Shown here: in pieces, positions 44,446-52,989 of the stretch | How positions within the stretch are numbered: position 1 is the stretch's first letter | Layout: every line of letters starts with the position of its first letter | Source of the DNA: Paracoccaceae bacterium | GTDB taxonomy: Bacteria > Pseudomonadota > Alphaproteobacteria > Rhodobacterales > Rhodobacteraceae | Assembly: GCA_003605175.1 (NCBI GenBank) | Contig: QWDA01000005.1 | Coordinates: 1 to 64,000, forward strand | Reading direction: 5' to 3' | Length of the DNA stretch: 64,000 nucleotides | Translations under genes and position numbers: made by a program | The notes under the pieces: generated by a model | The model's input: the letters and a program-made list of their open reading frames with translations, nothing else | What the model was told of the DNA's origin: nothing | Databases searched by the model: none

Positions 44446-45357
44446 ATGCCCCTGACCGGAATCCTGCCCGTCGCGCCGACGCCGTTCCATGACAGCGGCG
44501 AGATCGACACCGAGGGCATGCGCCGGGTGCTCGACTGCATGATCGACCAGGGGGTCGATGCGATCTGCATCCTGGCGAACTATTCCGAGCAGTTCCTCCT
44601 GTCGGACGAGGAGCGCGCGGTGCTGACCCGGGTGAGCCTCGAGCACGTGGCGGGACGGGTGCCGGTGATCGTGACGATCAGCCATTTCTCGACCGCGGTC
44701 GTCGTGGCGCGCGCCCGGGAGGCCGAAGCGCTGGGCGCTTCGATGCTGATGATGATGCCGCCCTATCACGGCGTCGGGCTGGTGCCCTCCGAGGCGGGGA
44801 TCTTTGAGCATTTCCAGGCGGTGTCGGACGCGGTGGGGATCCCGATCATGGTGCAGGACGCGCCCTTGTCTGGCGCCGCGCTGAGCGTGCCGTTCCTGGT
44901 GCGGATGGCGCGCGAGATCGAGCATGTATCCTACTTCAAGATCGAGACGCCCTTTGCCGCCGACAAGCTGGCGGCGCTGATCGCGGAAGGCGGCGAGCAT
45001 ATCGTGGGGCCGTTCGACGGCGAGGAGGCGGCGACGCTGCTGGCCGATCTCGACGCGGGCTGCACCGGCACGATGACCTCGGCGCTGCAGCCCGAGCGGA
45101 TCCGGCCCATCGTCGTGGACTACCGCGCCGGGCGGGTCGATGCCGCGCTGGACGGGTGGCGGACCTGCCTGCCGCTCATCAACCACGAGAACAGGCAATG
45201 CGGGCTCAGGGCGGCCAAGACGGTGATGATGGAAGGCGGCGTGATCGGGTCGGACCACGTGCGGCATCCGTTGAAGCCGATGTCGGCGCGGACCCGCGAG
45301 CGGCTCCTGTCGCTGGCGCGCGAGCTCGATCTCGTGGCGCTGCGCTGGGGGAAATAG
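44446..45357 (+). CDS. DHDPS-family 2-keto-3-deoxy-sugar acid dehydratase or aldolase (303 aa)
   Basis: The protein has the dapA/NanA barrel fold. The start ILPVAPTPFHDSGEIDTEGM, the GASMLMMMPPYHGVG segment and SYFKIETPF with the Schiff-base lysine K165 are typical. The setting, directly after a dehydratase and a sugar dehydrogenase, makes L-2-keto-3-deoxyarabonate dehydratase (yielding alpha-ketoglutarate semialdehyde) or a 2-keto-3-deoxy-sugar-acid aldolase most likely. The semialdehyde dehydrogenase needed to finish the former is not in the window. AGAGAG precedes the ATG. Confidence 0.83.
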   Translation: MPLTGILPVAPTPFHDSGEIDTEGMRRVLDCMIDQGVDAICILANYSEQFLLSDEERAVLTRVSLEHVAGRVPVIVTISHFSTAVVVARAREAEALGASMLMMMPPYHGVGLVPSEAGIFEHFQAVSDAVGIPIMVQDAPLSGAALSVPFLVRMAREIEHVSYFKIETPFAADKLAALIAEGGEHIVGPFDGEEAATLLADLDAGCTGTMTSALQPERIRPIVVDYRAGRVDAALDGWRTCLPLINHENRQCGLRAAKTVMMEGGVIGSDHVRHPLKPMSARTRERLLSLARELDLVALRWGK

Positions 45358-45389
45358 GGTCCCGCGCGCGTCCGGAGAACGGCGCCGGC

Positions 45390-45417
45390 TTGACGTAGGC
45401 TCCGCAGGGGCTAGCGT
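45390..45417 (+). promoter_or_regulatory. Predicted sigma-70 promoter of the M48 peptidase gene
   Basis: TTGACG at 45390-45395 and TAGCGT at 45412-45417 are separated by 16 bases, a pairing commonly seen at housekeeping promoters in high-GC alphaproteobacteria. It lies 40 bases upstream of the GTG start at 45457 and after the end of the sugar operon. Confidence 0.45.
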
Positions 45418-45456
45418 GGGCGGGGTTTCGGCGGTCTTAGTGGGTCTTTCGGTTAC

Positions 45457-46590
45457 GTGCGCTTCATTTCCAAGCTGAATCAGCGCCTTGGCGAGGCCGT
45501 GCGCGACCGGGTGGTGCTCGACGCCGCCGAAGGGCGGTTTGCCGGGCCGAACAGGATCAGCACCGCGACACGGGCGATCGCCGCGCTGGTGGTGCTGACG
45601 CCCTATCTCGTGGGCGCCGCCGGGATCGCGCTCGTGGTGGCGGGGTTTCCGAACATTTTCGCGCTTCTTGTCGGGGCGCTGGTGCTGGCCTCCGCGGCCT
45701 ATCTCCGGCCGCGGGCCCACCGGAACACCCATCCGACGCTGCGGCGCGACGCGGCGCCGGTGCTGTTCGGGCTGCTGGACGCGATTTCCGAGCGACTCGA
45801 GGCGCCGCGGATCGACGGGGTTCACGTCTTCGGCGGCTTCAACGCCTATATGGCGGAATTCGGGGCGGAGGACCGGGTCGTGGGGATCGGCGCGCCGCTC
45901 TGGCTGGCCATGACGCCGCCCGAGCGGCTTGCGATCCTCGCCCATGAGGTCGCGCACCTGGCAAATGACGATCCGGCGCGGGGGAAGATCACCGGGGCGG
46001 CGACGGACACCATCTCGCGGTGGTTCGACCTGTTCACGCCGCCGGCGTTCATAAACCACGAGAACGTGCACGTGATCATGGACGACCGGGGGTTCGAAGG
46101 GCGCATGGTCTCGGGGATCTTCGGCTGGGTGATGGGCGGGATCGCGCTGGGATACAAGCGGCTGATCTATGCCGAGAGCCAGCGGGCGGAGTATTTCGCC
46201 GATCTCCTGGCGACGCGGGTCGCCGGGGCGGCGGCGATGCAGTCTTCGCTGAAGAAGATCATCCTCGCGCCGCTCGGCGACAAGGCCCTGGCGCATCTGC
46301 ACTACGACGGGAAAACGAAGGTCGCGGCCTTCGAGGCGATGGCGCGGGGCGTCGTCGCGCCGTCCGAGGCGGATGCGCGCGAGCTCCACGACGAGGCGGT
46401 CAAGTCGCTCCACACGGTGGACAGCACGCATCCGCCGACGCGGTTCCGGCTCGAGGTGGTGGGGGCGGCCGGTGCGGCTTCCGGGAGCCTCGATGCGGAG
46501 GGGCTGGACTGGGCGGTGATCGACCGCGAGCTGTCGGAGGCGTTCGAGGCCGAGGAGAAGAAGGTCCTTGCCGCGATCCTGATCCAGTGA
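45457..46590 (+). CDS. M48-family membrane metallopeptidase (377 aa)
   Basis: Two membrane helices (about residues 40-68) precede the zinc protease domain. The motif LAILAHEVAHLAND supplies HExxH, and AESQRAEYFADLLATRVAG the third ligand Glu/Asp region, as in HtpX/M48 proteins. The rest is helical. A GTG at 45457 starts the frame. Proteins of this family degrade or mature membrane proteins under stress. It is convergent with the cytochrome gene, with 16 bases between stops. Confidence 0.87.
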   Translation: MRFISKLNQRLGEAVRDRVVLDAAEGRFAGPNRISTATRAIAALVVLTPYLVGAAGIALVVAGFPNIFALLVGALVLASAAYLRPRAHRNTHPTLRRDAAPVLFGLLDAISERLEAPRIDGVHVFGGFNAYMAEFGAEDRVVGIGAPLWLAMTPPERLAILAHEVAHLANDDPARGKITGAATDTISRWFDLFTPPAFINHENVHVIMDDRGFEGRMVSGIFGWVMGGIALGYKRLIYAESQRAEYFADLLATRVAGAAAMQSSLKKIILAPLGDKALAHLHYDGKTKVAAFEAMARGVVAPSEADARELHDEAVKSLHTVDSTHPPTRFRLEVVGAAGAASGSLDAEGLDWAVIDRELSEAFEAEEKKVLAAILIQ

Positions 46591-46606
46591 GCGTTCCGCG
46601 CCGGGC

Positions 46607-48037
46607 CTAGAGCGTCTTCAGGTATTCGAGGAGCGCAGCCCGCGCGGCGTCGTCGAGGCGGTCGCTGTAGGTATGGCCCGCATTGCCGTAGCCCGGCAGG
46701 GTCGTGTCGTAGATCCGGTGGCGCGCCTCCGGCGCGGTTTCAGCGTCCTGCCCGTGGTCGAGAGTGTCGTAGTCCCAGCCCATTGCCTCGGGATCGTAGC
46801 GGCGGGGATCTGTCCGGAAGCGCCAGTATTTCGGCCTGATCTCGCTCTGGAGGAGCGCGGCGAGACTCGGGACGGAGCCGTTGTGGAGGTAGGGGGCGGT
46901 GGCCCAGACCCCGTCGAGCGGCGGCGCGATATAGCCCGGCGCGGGGGCGGCGCTGCGGGCGTCGCCATAGGGCGAGCGGGCGAGCCAGTCATAGAACCGG
47001 TCGCGCGAGCCGTCAGTGGCGGCGTTGGCATAGGCGGGGTCGGTGCCGATCCTGTCGGCGGCGAAGGTCAGGTTGGGGAAGGATACGTTGGCGCCATGGC
47101 TGCCGTGGCAGGCGGCGCAGGCGTCGCGGTAGACGGCCTCGCCCCGGGCGGCGAGTTCCGGGTCGATGGGGTAGGGGTATTCGGGCGGTTCCAGCGCGGC
47201 GATATAGGCGCGGATGTCGGGCGCGTATGCGTCGATCTCGGCCACTTCCCCGGGGCTGCCGACGCAGAGCATCGAGGCGAGCAGCATGAAGCGCGCGTGG
47301 TCGCCGCGGCCGATGGTGGTGTAGAACATCGCGTTCTTCTTGCGCATCCCCCACCAGGGCGGGACGCTGATCGGCAGCGGGTCCTCGGGCGGCGGGTCGA
47401 TCAGCGGCGTTTCCGACCATTCCAGCGTTTCCGGGTCGAGATGCGACATCAGCGCCCAGGTCAGGTTAGGCGCGGGGTTCGCGCCCACGGTCTTCGTCTG
47501 GGTGTAGGGCGCGATCCCCGCGATGCGTTCGGCCCAGTGCTGCCAGGCGCGGGTCTCGGCGGCGCCGCGCACATAGGTGCCCGCCTGCAGCGCAAGGCGG
47601 TTCGGGTCGGAGGTGAAATCGCCGAAGGCACTGCCGAGCCCGACGATCAGCTCGCCGCCGATCCGCTCGGCATGGCAGGTCAGGCAGTTGTTGGCGACGA
47701 TCTCCACGCCGTCGGCATTCACATGCGAGGTGAGCATGTAGGGAAGCTCGGCGTTACGGCCCTCGCGCCCGGCGATCAGCATGTCGGGGTCGGTCTCGGG
47801 GCTGAGGCGGCTGTAGGCGCCGTAGGGGATGCCGCAGCTCACATAGGGGGCGTTTAGAAGCGCGCGGCGGCCGGCCTCGGGGTCGCCGGGGCGCTGGGCG
47901 GAAGCGGGGACCGGGCCGGCCGGGGAGCGGAACTGCGCCGGGTCGGGCGGTGCCGGGGGCTGGGACAGCCAAACGGCGCCGGCGATCGCGGCGATGCCGA
48001 GGAGGCCGAGGGCGGCGAGGAGCGGCCGGCGCGTCAT
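46607..48037 (-). CDS. Dihaem cytochrome c, MauG/RoxA-like (476 aa)
   Basis: A signal-anchor (about residues 5-24) is followed by two c-type haem sites, NCLTCHAER (about 123) and CAACHGSHG (about 325). GVWATAPYLHNGSVPSLAALL near the C-terminus is a characteristic stretch of the RoxA/dihaem peroxidase-like superfamily. The protein probably sits in the periplasm and transfers electrons or oxidises a substrate. Its ATG overlaps the stop of the upstream AttH-like gene by four bases (ATGA), so the two work together. I cannot name the substrate. Confidence 0.8.
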   Translation of the reverse strand: MTRRPLLAALGLLGIAAIAGAVWLSQPPAPPDPAQFRSPAGPVPASAQRPGDPEAGRRALLNAPYVSCGIPYGAYSRLSPETDPDMLIAGREGRNAELPYMLTSHVNADGVEIVANNCLTCHAERIGGELIVGLGSAFGDFTSDPNRLALQAGTYVRGAAETRAWQHWAERIAGIAPYTQTKTVGANPAPNLTWALMSHLDPETLEWSETPLIDPPPEDPLPISVPPWWGMRKKNAMFYTTIGRGDHARFMLLASMLCVGSPGEVAEIDAYAPDIRAYIAALEPPEYPYPIDPELAARGEAVYRDACAACHGSHGANVSFPNLTFAADRIGTDPAYANAATDGSRDRFYDWLARSPYGDARSAAPAPGYIAPPLDGVWATAPYLHNGSVPSLAALLQSEIRPKYWRFRTDPRRYDPEAMGWDYDTLDHGQDAETAPEARHRIYDTTLPGYGNAGHTYSDRLDDAARAALLEYLKTL

Positions 48038-49170
48038 CGGGCGCCGTACCCGGTCAGTTGCAGCGTTCCGCCGCCGGAGGTTTCCGCACCCGCGTGGCGG
48101 CCCCGGGCCCGGACGGTGCCGCTCCAGACCGGGACGGCGGTGTCGAAGGCCTGGGCGTCCACAAGCGGCTCCACGACGAGGTCGAGGCCGGGGCCCTCGA
48201 TCTGCCAGGAGACCGGGTAGTCGGTGCCGGTCACCGGGTCGCGCCATATGCGCCTGGCGGTCATCCTCAGGCTGTCGCCGTCGAGCGCGGAGGCGGTGCC
48301 GTCGGGGGCGACGGCGAAGCCGTCGAGGGCGGCCGGGCCGGTGCCGTCGGCGCGCCGGGTGCGGATCAGCGAGAGGTCGGTGCCGTCGTCGAGCTGGAGC
48401 TGGAGACGGTCGGTAGCGACGGGGCGGCTACCGGGGAGGGGAAGCTCGCCCCAGAGATGGTCGAGCCAGGCGGTTCCGGTGACGCTTTCCGTGCCGTTCC
48501 CCCGGTCGATGGTGCCTTGCGCGGAGAGCCGGGGGAATGCGTAGCCGGCGAAGGGCGCGCCCTCCGGTGCGAGGGCGAGGACGGGTTTCTCGGCCCGGAG
48601 CGTGAGGTCGATCCCGGCCTTGTCCGAAACGGTCGCGTGGAGCGTCATGTGCCCTCTGGCCTCGTCGCTGTCGAAACGCAGGAACCAGCCGTCGAGCCGG
48701 ACCGCGCCTTCGGTCGCATCGTAGCCTCCGAGGCCGGGGATGCCACGCCCGAAACGCTCCTCGCCGATGGCCTGCGCGCCGGCGGCAGCGACAAGCGCCA
48801 CATGGGCCCGGTCGAGTTCCCGGACCTCCCAGATCGAGCGCGGCGCCGGGGCGCCGGGGGCGACGATCCCGAGGCGGAGGAAGGAGAGTTGCAGCCCCAG
48901 CGTCTCGCCGTCCGCGGTGGTGAGATGCGCCGCGAGGGCCCAGCTTTCCATGCGGGACCCGGCGTGGTCGCCATGGTCCCGCGGGAACTCCGGCGTCCAG
49001 CCGGGCGGCGGTCCGGGGAAGCCGTCCCCGGGCAGCTCTTCGAGTTCCGCGAGGAGCGCGGCGTAGCGGTCGAGGCGCGCCGGGGCGGCGGTGTCGGAGC
49101 CGGACCACGCCCAGTAGAGACCGCCCGCGACGGCGAGCGCTGCAAGTGCCAGAAGGGGGAGGCGGCGCAA
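48034..49170 (-). CDS. AttH/CrtC-like lipocalin-fold secreted protein (378 aa)
   Basis: A signal peptide (about residues 1-20, LPLLALAALAVAGGLYWAW) precedes two beta-barrel halves with the motifs WTPEFPRDHGDHAGSRMESW, FLRFDSDEARGHMTLHATV and TGTAWLDHLWGELPLPGSRP, matching the AttH/carotenoid 1,2-hydratase-like family of predicted secreted hydrolases. The operon partner is a dihaem cytochrome. In other genomes these proteins lie next to FtsX-type ABC transporters; none is present here. Substrate unknown; a lipid or isoprenoid is plausible from the family. Confidence 0.78.
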   Translation of the reverse strand: MRRLPLLALAALAVAGGLYWAWSGSDTAAPARLDRYAALLAELEELPGDGFPGPPPGWTPEFPRDHGDHAGSRMESWALAAHLTTADGETLGLQLSFLRLGIVAPGAPAPRSIWEVRELDRAHVALVAAAGAQAIGEERFGRGIPGLGGYDATEGAVRLDGWFLRFDSDEARGHMTLHATVSDKAGIDLTLRAEKPVLALAPEGAPFAGYAFPRLSAQGTIDRGNGTESVTGTAWLDHLWGELPLPGSRPVATDRLQLQLDDGTDLSLIRTRRADGTGPAALDGFAVAPDGTASALDGDSLRMTARRIWRDPVTGTDYPVSWQIEGPGLDLVVEPLVDAQAFDTAVPVWSGTVRARGRHAGAETSGGGTLQLTGYGAR

Positions 49171-49458
49171 GATCGGGGTCTCCTGGTGCGTGGCCGGGGT
49201 TCGGGCAGCCTAGACGGGATCCGGGGGAGCGTCACGCCGCCTGCGTGCCCGACCTGTTGCCGGGGCAATCAGGGGCGGCTCTGGCCGGCCCGGCCCCCGG
49301 TTTCGTTGTCCCGGTCAACCGCCCCGCATGTCGTTCTCGTGATGGCCATTCGGCTGGTGACGTGGCGCCGCGTGACGAATATCCTTGCATGATCGGCGGG
49401 CGCGGTGACGGGCTCGAACACCAGGAACGCTTTCTCTCTTGCGATGGGAACCGGCAGA

Positions 49459-50391
49459 ATGACGGCTTCGATCACCGGGATCATCCCGGTCATGCTCACC
49501 CCCTTCACCGACGACGACAGGATTGACTGGGCGGGGTACGAGGCCCTGATCGAGTGGTATCTCGCGCAGGGCGCCGAGGCGCTTTTTGCGGTCTGCCAGT
49601 CCTCGGAGATGCAATTTCTTTCGCTTGCCGAGCGGGTGGATCTCGCGCGGTTCACCATGGAGAAGGTTGCGGGTCGTGTGCCGGTTGTCGCCTCGGGCCA
49701 TATCTCGGACGGGTTCGACGCCCAGAAGGAGGAGCTCGCGGCGGTCGCGGCGACGGGGGTCGACGGGCTGGTGCTGGTGACGAACCGGCTCGCCGCGCCG
49801 GACCAGGGAACGGAGGCGCTCCGCGCGCAACTCGACGCGCTGATTGCGGCCCTGCCGGGCGATCTGACGCTCGGGCTCTATGAATGCCCGGCGCCCTATC
49901 GGCGGCTGTTGACGGATGACGAGATTTCGCATTGCGCCGAAACGGGGCGGTTTGCGTTTCTGAAGGATGTTTCCTGCGACCTGGCGACGGTACGGCGCCG
50001 GATCGAACTGACCCGGGGGTCGGCGCTCACCATCAACAACGCCAATGCCGCCATCGCCTGGCCGGCAATGCAGGCGGGCGCGGCGGGGTTCTGCGGCGTC
50101 TTCAACAACATTCATCCGGATCTCTACCGCTGGATCGAGCATCACGGCGCCGACCATCCGGAACTGGCCCAGGAGCTGGCGGTGTTCCTTGTGCTGGCCG
50201 CCTGCACCGAACCGATGGGCTATCCGAAGCTCGCGAAGCTCCATCACCGGCGGCTCGGCACCTTCACGGGCATCCATTCGCGCGCCGTGACCTACGATAT
50301 CGGCGAGAAGTTCTGGGCGTTGGAGGCGATCCTCGACCGGATCGAGGAGGGCACCGAGCGGTTCCGCGCAAGGATTGCGGCGCTCGGTTGA
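49459..50391 (+). CDS. Dihydrodipicolinate synthase-family lyase (310 aa)
   Basis: This is a second DapA-fold enzyme. SITGIIPVMLTPFTDDDRID opens the barrel, LFAVCQSSEMQFLSLAERVD holds the carboxylate-binding loop, LGLYECPAPYRRLL the Tyr, and FAFLKDVSCDLAT the Schiff-base lysine. It differs clearly from the operon copy at 44446 and stands alone between two unrelated units. The ATG at 49459 is chosen; another ATG at 49444 is possible. Candidate substrates are 2-keto-3-deoxy acids or 4-hydroxy-2-oxo acids. Confidence 0.8.
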   Translation: MTASITGIIPVMLTPFTDDDRIDWAGYEALIEWYLAQGAEALFAVCQSSEMQFLSLAERVDLARFTMEKVAGRVPVVASGHISDGFDAQKEELAAVAATGVDGLVLVTNRLAAPDQGTEALRAQLDALIAALPGDLTLGLYECPAPYRRLLTDDEISHCAETGRFAFLKDVSCDLATVRRRIELTRGSALTINNANAAIAWPAMQAGAAGFCGVFNNIHPDLYRWIEHHGADHPELAQELAVFLVLAACTEPMGYPKLAKLHHRRLGTFTGIHSRAVTYDIGEKFWALEAILDRIEEGTERFRARIAALG

Positions 50392-50566
50392 TGCCCCGCC
50401 GCGCCCGGAACAGCCGGTTGGCGCCGATCGACCTTCAGCGCCCGCGCGGCCGGCCATCTCGTCAAAGACGGGGTAACGGTCTACTGCTTTGACCACCATG
50501 TTTCCGGTGCCGGCCTGAGCGTCGCGTGAACCGATCCGCCGGGAACGAGAACCGAGAGGCTCGAAC

Positions 50567-51682
50567 GTGCCACAGGATCCCGGGCATCCACACGACCATT
50601 CCCATGACCCGGGGCATTGCCACGGTGCGGGCGGCCGCCACCATCATGCGCCGGAGGTTGGAAAGGGCAACGAGACTGTCGTGCTGATCGGCTTTCTTCT
50701 GACCTTCGGGTTCATGCTGGCCGAGCTGATCGGGGGTATTCTGTCCGGCTCGCTCGCCCTGATTGCCGATGCCGGCCACATGTCGACCGACGCGGCGGCC
50801 CTGGCGCTGGCCTGGGCGGGGTTCCGCTTCGGCCGCCGTGCGCGGGACGAGCGGCGCACTTTCGGCTACATGCGGTTCGAGATCCTCGCCGGCTTCGTCA
50901 ACGCGGTGACGCTGATCGCGCTGGTCGGCTGGATCGCGTATGAGGCGGTCGAGCGCTTGATCGATCCGGCGCCGGTTCTCGCCGGGCCGATGCTGATCAT
51001 CGCGGCTCTTGGCCTCGTGGTGAACGGCGGCGTGTTTTTCATGCTGATGCAGGGCGACCGCGAGCATGTGAACATCCGTGGCGCGATGGTGCACGTGATG
51101 GGCGATCTCCTGGGCTCGGTCGCCGCCATCGCCGCCGCCATCGCGATCCAATTCACCGGCTGGACACCGATCGATCCGATCCTTTCGGTGCTGCTGTCCG
51201 CCATCATCCTGCGCAGCGCCTGGTTCCTCCTGAAGGCATCGCTCCATATCCTGATGGAAGGGACGCCGAGCAACATCGCTGTCTCCGAGATGCGCGAGAC
51301 CCTGATCGAGTCGGTGCCGGGGATCGTCGGCGTGCACCATGTTCATGTCTGGTCCATAACCTCGGGGCAGCCGGTGGCGACCATGGAGGTGCAACTGGCG
51401 GAAAAAACCGATGCCGCTTCCGCCGTGGCCGCCGTCAAGCAGGTGCTGGCCACGCAATACGGGGTGGGTCATTCGACCATCGAGATCGACTGGGCGCACA
51501 GCCCCGGGGTCTGTGTGCTCGACCCGGCCGGGGAGACCGAGGCGGAGCCCGATGGGAACGGCAACGACAGTCTTGGCGACGGTCAACATCGCAACGGCGA
51601 CCAAACGCATGGGGCGGGCCACGGCGCGAAATTCAGCGGCGCATGGCGGCCTCCCACTTCGAAGGCGCAGACCGCATCCTAG
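50567..51682 (+). CDS. Cation diffusion facilitator, His-rich (371 aa)
   Basis: This is a proton-driven metal exporter, probably for Zn, Co or Cd. A His-rich N-terminus (about residues 5-28, HPHDHSHDPGHCHGAGG) should bind metal. Six helices follow, with SLALIADAGHMSTDAAALAL (HxxxD) and MVHVMGDLLGSVAAIAAA (HxxxD), the transport-site motifs of ZitB/CzcD-type proteins. A cytoplasmic domain with VHHVHVWSITSG completes the family layout. The C-terminal 40 residues are again His/Gly/Asp-rich. A GTG start is preceded by GAGAGG. It overlaps the convergent GIY-YIG-like gene by four bases at the 3' ends. Confidence 0.9.
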   Translation: MPQDPGHPHDHSHDPGHCHGAGGRHHHAPEVGKGNETVVLIGFLLTFGFMLAELIGGILSGSLALIADAGHMSTDAAALALAWAGFRFGRRARDERRTFGYMRFEILAGFVNAVTLIALVGWIAYEAVERLIDPAPVLAGPMLIIAALGLVVNGGVFFMLMQGDREHVNIRGAMVHVMGDLLGSVAAIAAAIAIQFTGWTPIDPILSVLLSAIILRSAWFLLKASLHILMEGTPSNIAVSEMRETLIESVPGIVGVHHVHVWSITSGQPVATMEVQLAEKTDAASAVAAVKQVLATQYGVGHSTIEIDWAHSPGVCVLDPAGETEAEPDGNGNDSLGDGQHRNGDQTHGAGHGAKFSGAWRPPTSKAQTAS

Positions 51683-52221
51683 CCGTAGTTGGCGGAGTGC
51701 ATGGCGCTTGGCAGCGGCGCGTGATGTCCGGAGTTCCGCACGACGATCTCGTCCGAGACCCGGAAACTTCTTGTCTTCGCGGTGTTCTCATAGGGTCTGA
51801 GCGCCCAGACCAGCACGCTTTCGGCGTCTTCGATCAGCTGCGGCAGCGCGGCGTCGCTACAGGTGTACTGGCACTCCGAAAACTTGACGTAGAGGTGCTT
51901 CGACTGGCTGTACTTGTAGATCCAGGCCTTGTGATGTTCCCGCATCCGCTGGACGAAGTCGCGCTGGTCCGACTTGACGATGCCGATATAGACGACCTTG
52001 TGCGCGCCACCCAGCGTCAATCCTTCTGTCCCGCGCCAGCTTTCGATCGCCGCGCGCCGTGCGGGTTCGACATTGGTGTCCTCGAGAAGCATATAGATTC
52101 CGAAGAGTTTCCTGTATCTGTTCAGGAGCGACGCGTTCACCTGGAACGTCGTTCCGCCAAGGGTGAGGTTGTCGACGAAGTCGAAGCGGCGGCTCCAGTC
52201 GAGCCAGATCGAACGGGTCAT
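51679..52221 (-). CDS. Putative GIY-YIG nuclease-like protein (180 aa)
   Basis: GIY at residues 41-43 (LFGIYMLLED) and YIG at 78-80 (KVVYIGIVKS) have the spacing expected once a loop insert is allowed. RMREHH about 15 residues later fits the Arg/His region, and LIEDAESVLVWAL provides the metal-binding Glu. ENTAKTRSF near residue 145 resembles the conserved Asn. There is no DNA-binding domain or mobile element alongside. It could be a repair or restriction-type nuclease or an inactive relative. Lower GC in places hints at horizontal origin, but not strongly. Confidence 0.6.
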   Translation of the reverse strand: MTRSIWLDWSRRFDFVDNLTLGGTTFQVNASLLNRYRKLFGIYMLLEDTNVEPARRAAIESWRGTEGLTLGGAHKVVYIGIVKSDQRDFVQRMREHHKAWIYKYSQSKHLYVKFSECQYTCSDAALPQLIEDAESVLVWALRPYENTAKTRSFRVSDEIVVRNSGHHAPLPSAMHSANYG

Positions 52222-52346
52222 TGTCCGGGTCCCTCACATACTGACGCCCGAGGATAGCGCAGGGGCGCCGGTCGGGCAAAAGCATGGCATCCGGATCCGA
52301 AGTCTGTATCGTGGCCGTGCAACAAAAAGAAGGGGGAGGCAGGGCC

Positions 52347-52943
52347 ATGGCCGAAAGGGAAATCCGCAAGCTCCAGACCCAGGGGGTACATCACATCACT
52401 CTGGTTGGGGCCGACCGGCAGACCTCCATCGATTTCTGGGAGGGCGTTCTCGGGATGCCCTTCGTCTTCGACCAGCCCAATCTCGACGATCCGAACCAGG
52501 GTCATCTCTATTTCGATCCCGGCGACGGGCGGCTCATCACGATCTTCACCAACGAGGATCGCACGGCCGACCCGGCGCGCACGCCGACCGACCAGGGCTG
52601 CGTGCACCACATCGCCTTCAATGTCAGTCACGCGACGTTCAGCCAGACGGTGGCGCGGCTCGACGCAAGGGGGATTGTTCATTCCGGGCCCAAGGACCGG
52701 GGGTTCATGGATTCGATCTACTTCAAGGATCCGCTGGGGCTGCTTATCGAGCTCGCGTGTTACCGGTTCGAGCCGCCGGAGGGCTGCCGCCATGCCGATG
52801 TGATGATCGAGGCGCACCGGCTGCGCGTGGCGCGCGGCGACTACAATATCCAGGAAGAGCATCTTGCCGATGCGATCGAGCTTCTGGTGGCGCGGCGTCA
52901 GGGGTCCCTGTCGGAGGACAGGGGGGCGAAGGATCCCTACTGA
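52347..52943 (+). CDS. VOC-family protein, ring-cleavage dioxygenase-like (198 aa)
   Basis: The protein has two VOC modules: VHHITLVGADRQTSIDFWEG (about 14-34) and CVHHIAFNVSHATFSQTVA (about 88-106), then GFMDSIYFKDPLGLLIELAC with the metal-ligand Glu. This combination occurs in glyoxalase/ring-cleavage dioxygenase-like proteins of unknown substrate. The C-terminal 40 residues are helical. A GGGGGAGGC site supports the ATG at 52347. Metal-dependent action on a small oxygenated molecule is likely; a detoxification role would suit a free-standing gene. Confidence 0.78.
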   Translation: MAEREIRKLQTQGVHHITLVGADRQTSIDFWEGVLGMPFVFDQPNLDDPNQGHLYFDPGDGRLITIFTNEDRTADPARTPTDQGCVHHIAFNVSHATFSQTVARLDARGIVHSGPKDRGFMDSIYFKDPLGLLIELACYRFEPPEGCRHADVMIEAHRLRVARGDYNIQEEHLADAIELLVARRQGSLSEDRGAKDPY

Positions 52944-52989
52944 CCGGGTGGCCGCCGAGACCGGGCCGATCGAGGCGTGACGCCCCTTT

